Shown piece by piece: positions 37,638-48,912 of a stretch of DNA of 64,000 nucleotides (its first letter is position 1; each line of letters opens with the position of its first letter). The position numbers and the translations under genes are program-made. Under the pieces are notes generated by a model. That model worked only from the letters and a program-made list of their open reading frames with translations. It did no database searches and was not told the origin of the DNA. Source of the stretch: Climacium dendroides (lineage: Eukaryota; Streptophyta; Bryopsida; Hypnales; Climaciaceae); contig OX467091.1 of the NCBI GenBank assembly GCA_950106755.1, positions 15,455,538 through 15,519,537 of the forward strand, written 5' to 3'.

Positions 37638-38936
37638 TACAGTTGTGTCCACCAAAAAGGGAAGAATATATTGTCAAATATTCCTTCAAATAAAATTGTA
37701 TATCTAAAGAATGCACTTTGCTAAGAAAACAAAACCAAGCCCTACCTAATCACAAAGATTTGTACAAAAAATGTACATATCAATGAGGTTTATGGGACCC
37801 TAAATGGACAAAAGCCCCATGAAGTTTAGAGTTGACCACTATAAGACATTGATAATTGTAAAATCTAAATTAAATGCCATCCTATTGCCCTTATAACTAC
37901 TAGTAGTGCCTCCTAAAATAAATAAGGCACAAAATAAAATTGCAATTCAAAAATCACTAATTCATCATTTGAATATTTGGTCTAAATCAAATTTCATTTA
38001 CACCTATTTTGAAGTGCTTTAATTTATTTTCACTATTCATTAAATGTGGTAATAAAGTGATATGAATTTCTATGAATTGAATACCCTATATTCATACAAA
38101 TGTAGAAAAAAGCATTTGGCTCAAATTTATCTACTTTCTCATCTACAAACTAAATATACAAATCACATGCAAAAAAACACTTCATTATCTAATATCCATT
38201 AATTTTACGTCACATGTACATAAAATATTTCATATATGTCACATATGGAATGCCTCAAGTGCACCTCTAAACACTTCTTTGATAATCAACATTTAAAAAT
38301 AGTTTAATTTTATAATGTCCTAAAAATATACACCAAAATGAATTGGAATAGAATTCCTACACAAAATGCCAAGAAGATCCAAAATATTGAAGTCTATCTA
38401 ACAATAGTAACAATTTAGAAGCCTAATTCTCCATTCATTATTTTAAAAATACAAGTATTGAATAGTTTAATTAACATACACATTGCTAATGATATTGATA
38501 CCTCAATTGTAGTTGATTGGAGGTACTTGGTTAATACTAGTGGTGCTTTTAACTGCTTGGAAAGCATTTCCATTGTTTTTAACAAAACTATTACAAAATA
38601 ACACATCTTAAAAATTTATAATCCCTTTTGCAGATTCTAACTATAGGATCTTGTACTTAACTTGTAGCTCTAGCCACCAATTTTCCAATTTCCTAATTCT
38701 CCACCACTTTTCTTTAATATCTTCCAAACTATAATGTCCAAATGTTTTATATGAAAAGAATTCTATAAAAAAATTTAATTGCCCACTAAACAATTCAGAT
38801 TATTACACTTATTAAAATGGGACAAACATCAATTTTTACTGTAAATATGGATCTATTCTATAAGAAAAGTATTTTTTAATTTATAAAAAATATTTTTTCT
38901 ATGATTATAAAAAACAATAAAATCTCTTACCACAAA
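37638..38936. other. AT-rich, no gene recognised
   Basis: A/T-rich and stop-dense on both strands. No domain, element end or RNA gene was recognised. Confidence 0.4.
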
Positions 38937-40108
38937 CTCTAAAAGAAAATGAGGAATTTTACAACTATACTATACAACTAGTTTTTCAGATGTATAAGAC
39001 ATTTGTGACTAGTTTGCAATTGGTGATGATTTGAAGACCTCTAGTCGCAGTAAACACCCTAAAATTTGCAAAAGTCATGCTTCATTTGTAATTCATCTAC
39101 AACTTGTTTGCAACTTGTATATTTATAGATTTTAAATTATTAATCTCAATGATTTATAGATCGCAAAATTTCAGAACTACCTTTTCCTAGATTTTAGAAT
39201 TTTAGATCTGCCTTTTCTAGATTTTTGGATTTCAAATCTAACTTTTTTTTAGATTTTAAAATTTCAGGTCTACCTTCTCCCTGGATTTCAATAATTCAAA
39301 TATTGATATTTAATAAATTTCATTGGTTTAAGAAACCTTATAATTTTATAGATTTTAAAATTTTTTGGATTTTAAATTTTTTTTTGGATTTTAAATATTT
39401 TTTTCCACAAACTGTAGAAATCTAGAAACTGTAAAAATCCTAAAATTAAATCAACAAAATTCATTGCACAAAACTACAACTTACAAGTCTTATATGTCTA
39501 ACCTAATGGTATTCTTTACAATTGATATGGGACAATTGATATAAGACAAATGAGAATGAACTTTGAAAGCAACTAGGAAACAACTAGAAAATGACTAAGA
39601 GACTAAGAAACAACTAGTGCACGACTTAAAAATGACTAAAAAACAACTAGCTTCACTACTAGAAAATTCAATTTTTTTTGTTGATTTAGTCTCATTCATT
39701 TGGTTCACTTTTTTATTGATTTCTATCCAAATGAACAAATTACTCTCCAAATCAATAGAATAATGAATCAAATCTATGCAACCAAATCAACAAAAAAAAT
39801 TGAATTTTATAATATTGTAGGAAACGACTAAGAAACAATTAATGTATGACCAAAAAACAACCTAGAAACGACTAGAAAGTGACTAGGAAACAACTATGGT
39901 CATTTTACAATTGCAATCTTTTCTTAGTTGTTTCCTAGTCTTTTTTTGCAACTATAGATTGACTACTTTGCGACTAAAATAATGTATTAATGGAGTAAAT
40001 AGGATAGCAAAATAATGTATCAATGGAGTAAATAGGACACTAGTTGCAAGATAGTTATACTAGACATTAGTTGTACCAGACACGTTTTTCTTCTAATAAA
40101 ATTTTTTT
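38937..40108 (-). mobile_element. CACTA-like non-autonomous element, copy B
   Basis: This is the reverse-complement counterpart of 6195-7408, sharing the same internal order: TACTATACAACTAG end, AGACCTCTAGTCGCAG block, TTTTCTAGATTTT-type repeats, nested MITE, GACTAG/CAACTAG arrays and the AATGTATTAATGGAGTAAATAGGA block (here partly duplicated at 39985-40035), then CTAGTTGCAAGATAGTT. Ends are as unclear as in copy A. Confidence 0.6.
39654..39818 (+). mobile_element. Nested CACTA-type MITE inside copy B
   Basis: Starts CACTACTAGAAAATTCAA and ends with the inverted partner TTGAATTTTATAATATTG. It corresponds in position and content to 6503-6669. Confidence 0.6.
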
Positions 40109-40857
40109 TGGTTGCAAAATTAGCTTAGAAAGCAAAAGTAGTCCCCACTCTATATAAAGGTTTTAAGACATGCTATCAAAAATAGACTAGAAAGTAACCC
40201 ACAAATGTAAAAAAACAATTTGGATACTAAAATGTTTTAGCAATCAAGGTTGCTTAGTTTCAATGTTAATCCTTAAATGCCCAAAGCATTACATTTTGGT
40301 GTTAGATTTTTTTGAAATTACATTAAATCTTACCAATTTTTAATTGTTAATATTATTTAATAAGCAAATATCCTTTAAAGTTATTTTTAGCATCAAAATT
40401 TTGATTCTAAAGAAATAAAGTTTGCAATTTTTTATACCAAGGTTTTGTGCAAGGGTGCCCATTGAAATTTTTTTTATCTTTTAGTATTAAGGATTCTTAG
40501 AAATGAACCTCAAATACATTGAATCTTGAGGAAAAAGTCATACTTATAGAAACCCATCCATAAATATTGGAAAGTTGATATAGAGATGCTTATATTGATT
40601 AAGATAGTACATGTTATTTCTTTTCACCTCTTTTTTTAATTCTAATTTTAGATTTGACATGCAAAAGAAGAATTGAAAGACTTCAATTCATTTTCAAATT
40701 TTTAACATCATGATCAAACATTATACTATTTTAATCTACATTTTATATTGTTGTGTTTTCTTTCGTAAGTGATCCATAACACATCTAATTTCAAATTGTA
40801 TGACTACAATCAAACAAAAATTCATACAACTTAACAAACCTTCAACTCTCAACTCTT

Positions 40858-40941
40858 TGTTGAGTTTAGAGCAAACTCCAAGGAGCTTGAAAAAAGCCTT
40901 GTTGAGTTTAGAGCAAACCCCAAGGAGCTTGAAAAAAGCCG
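40858..40941. repeat. 42-bp tandem duplication
   Basis: The unit TGTTGAGTTTAGAGCAAACT...AAAAAAGCC occurs twice head to tail with about two differences. It produces a 14-residue repeat in a short minus-strand frame, which I take to be chance. Confidence 0.9.
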
Positions 40942-40998
40942 TGGGCATTTAGGGTGATTTAAAGGACTTTGGTGGAACAAGTTGCACCCCCACTAACT

Positions 40999-41350
40999 AT
41001 CAAAGTAAATGCCCAATCTAGTAGCATTAGATGATATTTGAGGCCTCATCAAAGTAAATGCCCAATCTAGTAGCATTAGATGATATTTGAGGCCTCCAAA
41101 AGGCTGCGAGTTATTATGCGCAAAGAACTCACCGAATTGTACTACTACTGTAGCAGCAACAACTCACCGAATTGCAAAGAACTCACCGAATTGTACTACT
41201 ACTATAGCAGCGACAACTCACCGAATTGTACTGTAGCAGCAATTGGGCATTTACTTTGATGAGGCTTCTTTGATGAGGCCTAAGGCTGCAAGTTATTATG
41301 CGCAAAGAACTCACCAAATTGTACTACTACTGTAGCAGCGACAACGCAGC
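40999..41350. repeat. Compound tandem and inverted array
   Basis: A 49-bp unit (ATCAAAGTAAATGCCCAATC...GGCCTC) is duplicated at 40999-41096 and partly inverted at 41240-41265. Between and after them the words AACTCACCGAATTGTACTAC and ACTGTAGCAGC recur about four to five times, and GTTATTATGCGCAAAG occurs twice. The CATTAGATGATATTTGAGGCC inside the unit matches the MITE terminus at 16892. Confidence 0.8.
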
Positions 41351-41655
41351 CATGTCAGTTTTCGAAAAAAAAAATTTAATTCAACTTTTTTTTGCATTCT
41401 AAGAACTATTTTTTTTTTAATTTTTTAATTTTTTTCCTGACAGTTGGCAACGCAGCTGGCGCAGCTGGATGATGTGGTTGAGACCCAGCCATGTCAGTTT
41501 TCGGAAAAAAAAATTTAATTCAACTTTTTTTTGCATTCCAAGAACTATTTTTTTTTTGAATTTTTGAATTTTTTTTCCTGACAGTTGGCAATTCCCTCGT
41601 TGCAGGGGAACAACAAGGAAACACGCCTAAAACGGCCCTCTGCATGTCTCAAATC
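41351..41655 (-). mobile_element. Relative of the 16.9-kb MITE with internal tandem duplication
   Basis: A segment of about 140 bp starting CATGTCAGTTTTCG and ending CCTGACAGTTGGCAA occurs twice (41351 on and 41491 on). The right end, inverted, reads AGATTTGAGACATGCAGAGG then GCCGTTTTAGGC, and includes TTGTTGTTCCCCTGCAACGA. These match 16892-16970. Confidence 0.65.
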
Positions 41656-41767
41656 TCTTCATACAGTATGAAGAATGGTAGTGCTGAGAGATAGTAAAAC
41701 CCAAGCTCTCTTCTGTTTCGCTTGTTTCCATTGAAGAGTCTTCTTCAATGTCCCATCGACTCCCAAT

Positions 41768-42040
41768 ATGCTTCCATTTGGCCTGTACACCCAAGGCAGA
41801 ATCTCTGGATACAAGATTTTCGATCCCCTAAGCAAGGCCACTGCAAATTTTCATCAAGTGTCAAGTTGTCAACCCTGTTCCAAGCTTATAAGGTCACACT
41901 TGTTAAAAGAATTTTTCGTGGCATGTTTTAAAGCATCAAAATGGTGGCATCCAAATGCACAAGGCTCTAAATTTTACAATTCGGGTAGACCTGATGATCC
42001 ACAAAGTCATCTGAAAAACTTATGCACACAATCTGCTAAG
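41768..42040 (+). other. Exon-like open segment ending at a consensus donor
   Basis: The + frame stays open and reads FKASKWWHPNAQGSK, then NSGRPDDPQSHLKNL, then CTQSAK. It stops exactly at AAG|GTAAGT (42040/42041), a strong plant donor. An overlapping minus frame (41659-41841, LPWVYRPNGSILGVDG) is also open, so strand is uncertain. I recognise neither product. It could be a captured gene fragment within the transposon nest. Confidence 0.25.
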
Positions 42041-42186
42041 GTAAGTAACTTACCCAAAACCAACATTTGCTCCCAAAATCAACACTATGTACTACTGTTG
42101 TTATACATTTTATGTCCCTATGCGTAGAGTTCTGGTACACAATGTTATTCATCTTAAATTTTTTGGTGGTTTTCAGGTTATCAGGT

Positions 42187-42632
42187 AAATTTGCCTTATC
42201 CTAAATTTGCCTGTGATTCTGACTTAAGAATAACGCTGGATCAATGCTAGATAATGCTGCAAGGAACTGAAGGAAGACACTTTCCTGTCGAGGTTTGCTG
42301 CTTCGGCAGCAAGTCGGCAACTCACTTTTTCCATCTTGCGTGGCCTCGACCTTCTGCGGCTTCTGCTGATTGTAGCCAAAGCCAATAGCATGAGGACCGT
42401 GTTGTAACCATAAATTCAAACATAAGCCACAGTTTGGCAAATCTGTATGACGGATACCACTCGAACTCCCACTGCTGAAGCACTCATCTTCATGTCAGGT
42501 ATTGGAGCAGCTTTATCTGAAAAATTCCTGCTTCCTGCTCTTTTTGTCAGGCTTTTCACATTCTGGAATTCCGACCATCGTTTTGTTTGGTAACAGGGTC
42601 CAGAGTCACAGGCAAATTTAGGGTAAGGCAGA
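42187..42632. mobile_element. 446-bp TIR element with gene-like interior
   Basis: TTGCCTTATCCTAAATTTGC...TGTGATTCTGAC (42191-42223) is inverted at 42599-42632 with about 27 of 29 core matches. ATCAGGT flanks both sides (42180-42186 and 42633-42639), a plausible 7-bp target duplication. The interior has gene-like composition and two open minus frames (42201-42440; 42416-42694, the latter with SDKAAPIPDMKMSASAVGVR). These could be captured exon sequence; product unknown. Confidence 0.5.
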
Positions 42633-42669
42633 ATCAGGTTTGATGTTGAAGGCAGAATTTGATTTGATA

Positions 42670-42941
42670 AGGTAGGTACACCCAAAACCGCCACTTTTTG
42701 CTACTGAGCCTGTTTTCTATTATTAGACAGGTCAAATTTTCATATGTTCTTGTTGGCGAGTGAAAGGAGGTTCCAACACACCAGAGAACGTGGCATTTGG
42801 ATACTGTTTGCAAAAGTTATTAAGGAACAAAGTTTGGTTCTGAAAGTGTTTATTCCACATAGGTACAGAACTAATTTTGGAGATGTACATATAGTATAGA
42901 TGGCGGTTTAAGGTCAGTGGCACATTTGGGTGTACCTACCT
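42670..42941. mobile_element. 272-bp MITE, AGGTAGGTACACCC ends, TA duplication
   Basis: Ends AGGTAGGTACACCCAAA and inverted AGGTAGGTACACCCAAATG are flanked by TA (42668-42669 and 42942-42943). The AGGTA start and TA duplication resemble the 461-bp MITE 100 bp downstream, so both may have used the same type of transposase. Confidence 0.75.
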
Positions 42942-43040
42942 TACTTGATGTTGGAATTACAAGTTTCTCAATTTTTCTTTCAATTTTTTGGCACACGAAC
43001 TATGAAGAGGGGATTTTGAAGCCAAGTTTGTATTGGTATA

Positions 43041-43501
43041 AGGTAAAACAGCCCATTGTGGTTAGAATGAGGAGTTTGACATCATCTTGTTGTTGAAATT
43101 TTTCAATTTTTTTCCCACATTAGTACAAGTGTGAGAAACAACAAGTGAAATTGAAATTAAATTTTTTTGACAAAGTATGAATTCACTAGGAATTTCTGAA
43201 ATGTTCAGCCCAAAAGAGTCTGTAGACTACCTTAAAACTAACAAAATCTGAATTTGTAATGCTCATCTCACTACCTAATGCAGTCACAATATTTTCTATT
43301 ACAGAAGGTCAAAAAAGTCAATTTTTAAAATGAACTTCACACTAAAATATTAGAAGTTCCTAATGAGGTCAGTGTTCACTCCATTGCTGTCATGTAAGAC
43401 ATGCATTGTGGCCCACATCTCACATACTCAAAAAAATCCACAATGGGTCATTTTCTAGGCGACTGCAATGGGTCATTTGACCGCAATGGGCTATTTTACC
43501 T
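43041..43501. mobile_element. 461-bp MITE, TA target duplication, copy 2
   Basis: Same length and orientation as 30812-31272. Ends AGGTAAAACAGCCCATTG and inverted AGGTAAAATAGCCCATTG; TA at 43039-43040 and 43502-43503. Shared internal blocks include GAGTCTGTAGACTACCTTAA and CATTGCTGTCATGTAAGACA. Confidence 0.8.
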
Positions 43502-43503
43502 TA

Positions 43504-46209
43504 CATGCTTGGACTTTAGTATCAATACTAATAATGGTACCAATAGCAAGTATCCTACTCCCCTTGGTATTGGTTGGGACAACTATGAGGCAACTATTCT
43601 AGTGATACCTAGGATAAATACTTAGGTCAACCTCATATATCCTACCAAGATCATGCATTATTGGTATATGGAAAGTATTTGAAATTACAAAAAAATATCT
43701 AGGACATTTGTCTTCGTTTGAATTTGTTTCCCTCGTCTCCAATACCAATGCATATATTAATAATAAAAAGTGCAATACCTACACAAACTCTATACGGAAT
43801 CTAGTATCATAATGGAGGCAATTCCTTTATCTAGTTCTCTATTAGGGTTATTATTTAGTAAATGGTAAAGAAAATATAAAATTTTGAATATTATTTTGAT
43901 TTGTTTTTTATACACTCAACTTTAAGTATGGAGAGTGTGATTGGGGACACTAGTACTAAGAGGTCTTTTTGTGGGAAATTCTTAAGCTAATTTCATGCTT
44001 CTTGGATAGTTATGTAATTGTTAGAATGTAAGCAATGGGTATTTGGTAGTGAGCATTTGTTCAATTTAAATTTCCAATTATTTTTTATTGTAGAATATTT
44101 GTCCTTTCCTTGTAGAAATTTGGCTTCAAAAGTTATCTATTTTGACAATGATTAAATTCCAACATGTACATGACAAGCTGTGTTTTCACTTGTAGATTTA
44201 CAAACCATTTAATTTCTTCACTTTTGAATAGTTAAAAATTGAGAATATATTATTAATATGCATCTAAAATAAAAAGTATCTAACGGAGGGTCTTGGTACC
44301 AAATAGTTTACTATATTCATTTCAAAGTAGCATCCATTTAGGTTTAGTTTATATATTTGGTCACACCATTGAGTTGATGTGCATTTTAGAATGTTGTGAA
44401 TCTACAATTAAACATTGGCATCTAAAAACTATTGTATCAATTTTTGATTTACTACCATAAGGTGCTAAATTTATTAGATCAAATTATAACTTTGACTAGT
44501 TGCAAAAGTTTACTTGCTATATGTAAAGGTAGTCTAGCAAATGATTTGAAATTCATATTAAAGGTGCTATTTTTTCTTAATTAATCTTCTTGTCTAGTAT
44601 TTGTGGCACTTGTGGTAATAATTTCTTTACATGTCTAAGAGAGGATGTAATAAAGCAAATTGCCATATGTTTTTATATTAGAAACCATATCCAAATGATG
44701 TTGAGATATCCTAACATATACAATATACAAAATCATTGTCATATTTTAGATAGTTTCTTGGATATTCTTCTTTGGAGAGAATCATGTTACATGCAATCAA
44801 TTACATGGTTAAAAGAAAAGTCAATCATAAATCCATTGCCCTTTTTTCCTATGAACATAGTTGATATTGTCTTTACAACCTTTGAAGTGTTGTTGATTGA
44901 AATATCAGTACACTAAAGTAACCTAAGTTACAAATAATTTTGAAACAATTAATATCTTAGGGAGAAATAAGGCTCTAGAGATTTTACAATCAAACTTTCT
45001 ACTCAAGTTGACAATATTTAGTCTCTATATAATGATGTTGTTAAGTTGTGTTTTTAAAACAATGGAGATGTGATTTTTTGTTCAATACTACATGTACCTT
45101 TGAATGTAGGTTTCATCCCCTCTTGCCTCCCATTGTCCTTCCTCTTGGATATAGTCTCATTCTTAAATAAGGCAAAGTAGGAAAAAATCTTTAAAGTTAT
45201 TCTTTTAAATTAGTCCCATTTTGCAAAATAGAAAGCTTATAAAATAAAGCCACCCTCTAATGCTAAGTAAATAAAGATAGACAATTAAGTTGGCTTTGTC
45301 TAGTGCATTTTGTTTCCAGAAATTTAGAGTTATTATGTATAATGCTAATGTTATGGTTACTTTTATAATGGATAGTTTTCAATCATCAAATAGCTTTGAT
45401 TACTTATAAATTCAATATTTTATATTCAATGATAGTAAATTTTATCATAGATTGTCAAGTAATGTAACTCTATTTATTCAGATTTTACTATTTAACTCAA
45501 AAATGTAAAAACTAGTCACATTTTTTGCAATTTCAATTATATTGTTTGCACAATTATATAATTTTATCAATAATAAATTTTTTTAAATTTTAAATAGTTG
45601 AATAATATGATTTACTAGAAATAAAAAATAATGTGGTCTCATTTGAATGTGAAATGTTCATCATCGGTATATAGAAATATATGAGATGTTATTATTCAAT
45701 ACAAATACAAAACATTACCAATCAAAATTTAGTGTTTCATTGAAGAATGGTATTATTGTTAAATTATCATTTTTTTAAGGATTGTTGTGATGGTACCATA
45801 GCTATAAACCTAGCTAGATTAGCAATAGCTAGGCTTTTTGCAATGTAATTATTTTTTAAAAATTGTTTCTACACATAAAACTCATATAGGTCTATTGTTT
45901 TTTAGAAAACAAGTGCAAGTTGGTGAAAGGTCCTATGATCTCAATTTTTTGCTTATTTTTTGAAAAAATTCTCAAAAATATGATTATATATTAGTTAAGA
46001 TTTTATTTGCTTTCAGACTTTCAACTCAATTTTTTAATATGAAAATATTAAATTCAAAATCTAAATTGAAAAAAGTTTGAGTTAAGAAGATTCAAATTGT
46101 TATGGCCCTAAGTGATAAGGTGCCCAACAAAATTTCTTTCCACTTTAAGTACTAATATTTTATCATTTATGTGGTCTAAATTTTAAAAATTTCTTTCACA
46201 TATTTAATA
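43504..46209. other. AT-rich, no gene supported
   Basis: The longest frame (44590-44916, +, 108 residues) contains CGTCGNNFFTCL and YIRNHIQMMLRYPN but no domain I can name. The rest is stop-dense. Confidence 0.4.
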
Positions 46210-46637
46210 CTCCCTCTGTTCTAAAATGATCTTTCTATTGACCAATAAAACAACTCCAAGTAGTAGTTCCCCTATATCCATGTAATCATCAATCAAAAAA
46301 CAAATAAAATGACTAAAGGGGTCAATCAATAATGTTCATTCTTATTTTTGCATCTCTTTGAATATTGCCCAATTGAAGGTGATTAAGCTTTGGGAAGCAA
46401 AACAAAGGGCTACATATGATCTTGGACATATACTAAATGCATACAAAAAAACAACTCTCAAAACCTACTTTTCAATATTCCATAACTACGCTTTGGAGAG
46501 GGCTCCAAAACTCAAAGTTTTAAAAATGCTAAGAGTGCACCAAATTCTACTTATAGCACAAAATTGTTTTTTAAAATGTTATTTTTAGCCTCAATCCAAA
46601 ACGTTTTGTCCAATAGAAAAATCATTTGGGATGGAAG
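46210..46637. mobile_element. 428-bp Stowaway-like (Tc1/mariner) element
   Basis: The left end CTCCCTCTGTTCTAAAATG and the inverted right end CTTCCATCCCAAATG converge on ATCTTTCTATTG / ATTTTTCTATTG. TA flanks both sides (46208-46209, 46638-46639). CTCCCTC with a TA duplication is the hallmark of Stowaway. It is longer than typical Stowaway MITEs and has no transposase. Confidence 0.75.
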
Positions 46638-46639
46638 TA

Positions 46640-48544
46640 GTAATAGTCTAATGCAAAATCCCATGGTTCAATATATAACCAAAAAAAAAACATTTTTTCT
46701 CTTTACGCTAAAAATTGTAGTTTAACTACTAAATGTCCAAGGCACCACCATTTGGTGTTGACAAAACTTTCAAGTTAAATAAAATTTTACCAAATTACTA
46801 CTTTTAAAGTCTATTTTGAGCATAAAAAATTTGATGTAAAAAATAAATGTTTACAAATCTTCTATTCAAATTTTATAGAAGGGTGTCAATAAAAATCTTA
46901 GTTCAATAGTATTAAGGGCTTTTTGAAATGAGTTTCAAACTGCATTGTATTTTGGCAAAGGAATCACACTAGAAATTTATTAAGAAAAATTTTGGAATGG
47001 ATTTTGAGAAGTTGTAAATTGATTGTAATAAAAATGTGTTATATTTTTTAAACCTCATATATATATATTTTATAACCTCATTTTAAATTTGACATACGAA
47101 AAAAATTGATAGACTTGAAATCACTTTCACAAATGATGCAATCAAACATTGTAAACTTTTTATCTATGAGTGACATTGTTGTATTTTCTTTCTCTATGTA
47201 ATCTACCACACATCTTGAATTGGTACAATTAATCATTAGTTAAAAAAGTGAAGAAATTCATAAATACACAACACAAAATAAGGACAATTTTTTACATTTA
47301 CCTTTGGCTAGGGCAATGAGAGGTTCATAGTGCGTTTCCATCAAGTAATTAGAGCTCTTGATTTGAATGCTCTTGTGGATTTCCATTGGGATTCAAGCTC
47401 TGATTGTATTTCCATCATTCCTTCCAACTTCTAATGCTTCAGCTTCAGGAAAATGGAGTTGGAGGTCTAAACATTGGGTTAGAGGAGGATAAATTCAAGG
47501 AAAAGACTTTGGATTGCTTCCTATAGGAGCCACACTTTATTCCATCCTTTGACCCAATTCTATGCAAATGAAGTCCCCACATTCATTTCAGAGTAAGAAT
47601 TTAGGAAGGCACATGATATCTTATCACCTAATCCCCCTCAAAATAAGAGATCATATACTTTCTTATATTCTCTTGTTGAAATGAATGTAGGGATTTCATT
47701 TGTACACAATTGCGTTAGGGAATAGAATAAGATGCAACTACTTTAAATGTGAAGCCGTGTGAAAGGCTTGACCATGAAGGCCTTGACACTACCATAAGTT
47801 TAGTAAGTGGCCGAGCAAATTATGAGCAACTAGCCGGCTAGCACGTTCACCTAAATCCTATTGCAAGCTAACAAGGTAGCAAGTTCATCTACACCTATTT
47901 TCACACACACGCAATGGGAACCCACATGAGGGTCCAAATCGAGCTAGAGTGTCCAACACAACATTGTTAACTAGGGGGAATCCTTTTTTGTTAGAGGAAA
48001 GATAATTCCCCCTTAGATGCCTGGGAGAACATTACATTATAATCCTAGGCATCTAATTGACTTGGTGGAGGATCTTGAATTTGCCTTAATTGGACAGATC
48101 ACTCATTTTTCTTGTTCATAGCACTATGTCACACTTATTGCGATACCACTTGGTTCGTTCCTTTGCTGGGGGCTCCCCTATTGGAGGGAGAAAAGGGACC
48201 TCAGGAACCGTTAATAATGTTATGAAGCTCCTCTCATTCCTTGGCCCCCTTTATGGGATAAAGAGCTTCATGACTCGAGTGAAGATCGCTTTCTGCACTT
48301 GCCAACGTAAGCTTAGTAATCAACTGTAGAAACCAACTGATGGGCTCTCTGCCCAACAACTGAAGCCTGAAGGTTCTCCTTCTAGAAGCATCGAGAACCG
48401 CCAAGGCTGACGTAAAGTCTCCCCGTCTGGTCGTAGGTCAAAGCTGCTTAAGGGTAAGTAGCTCTGTCTGTATTTGCAGTTTTTCCGCAACCTACTGTAA
48501 GCAAGCTACAGTACAGTTCAGGGGAGGTTCCTTTTTTAGGGTTC
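46640..48544. other. Upstream flank of MED33; foldback at 47550-47716
   Basis: AAATGAAGTCCCCACATTCATTTCA (47562-47586) is inverted as TGAAATGAATGTAGGGATTTCATTT at about 47680-47703, flanking about 95 bp, which suggests a small TIR element. TTAGATGCCT...AGGCATCTAA forms another hairpin at 48014-48055. No gene was found. Confidence 0.45.
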
Positions 48545-48912
48545 CAATTATACCCAGACCGAGATTACGTCCGTCCTGCCTCCTTGGTGGCTACAGTACA
48601 GTATGGCGGGGTCAACCTTCGGGATGCACAAATTCAATTCCGGTTCAAATATCTCGGCGTTCCTCGTCTCCTTCTCCCGATCGGCGCTGCAAATGTGATC
48701 CCGCTTCCTTGGATGTCTCTTTGAAGAGACCAGGGGTTGCGCACATTGGTGCATTTGATCTGTCGAGGTAGTAGGGCGGAGGTTTTTGATCGGGCGTTGT
48801 TTTGATTTCTTTCGGAAATGGAACTTTGAGTGTTCGGTTTTTGTGATGTGGAGAGGGGTTTGAGTTTGAACGGAGGGTTAGGGCAAGCTAGGTGGTGGTG
48901 GTGGTGTTTGCG
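48545..48912 (+). promoter_or_regulatory. GC-richer 5' flank and probable 5'-UTR of MED33
   Basis: Composition rises just before the coding start. An in-frame TAG at 48889-48891 precedes the coding ATG, so the reading frame does not extend further upstream in this exon. CTACAGTACAGT occurs twice (about 48505 and 48590). I could not fix a TATA box or transcription start. Confidence 0.5.

Noticed and set aside
44590..44916. 108-residue plus-strand frame as a gene
   Set aside because: Embedded in AT-rich, stop-dense DNA. The CxxC-like start is too short to call a zinc finger.
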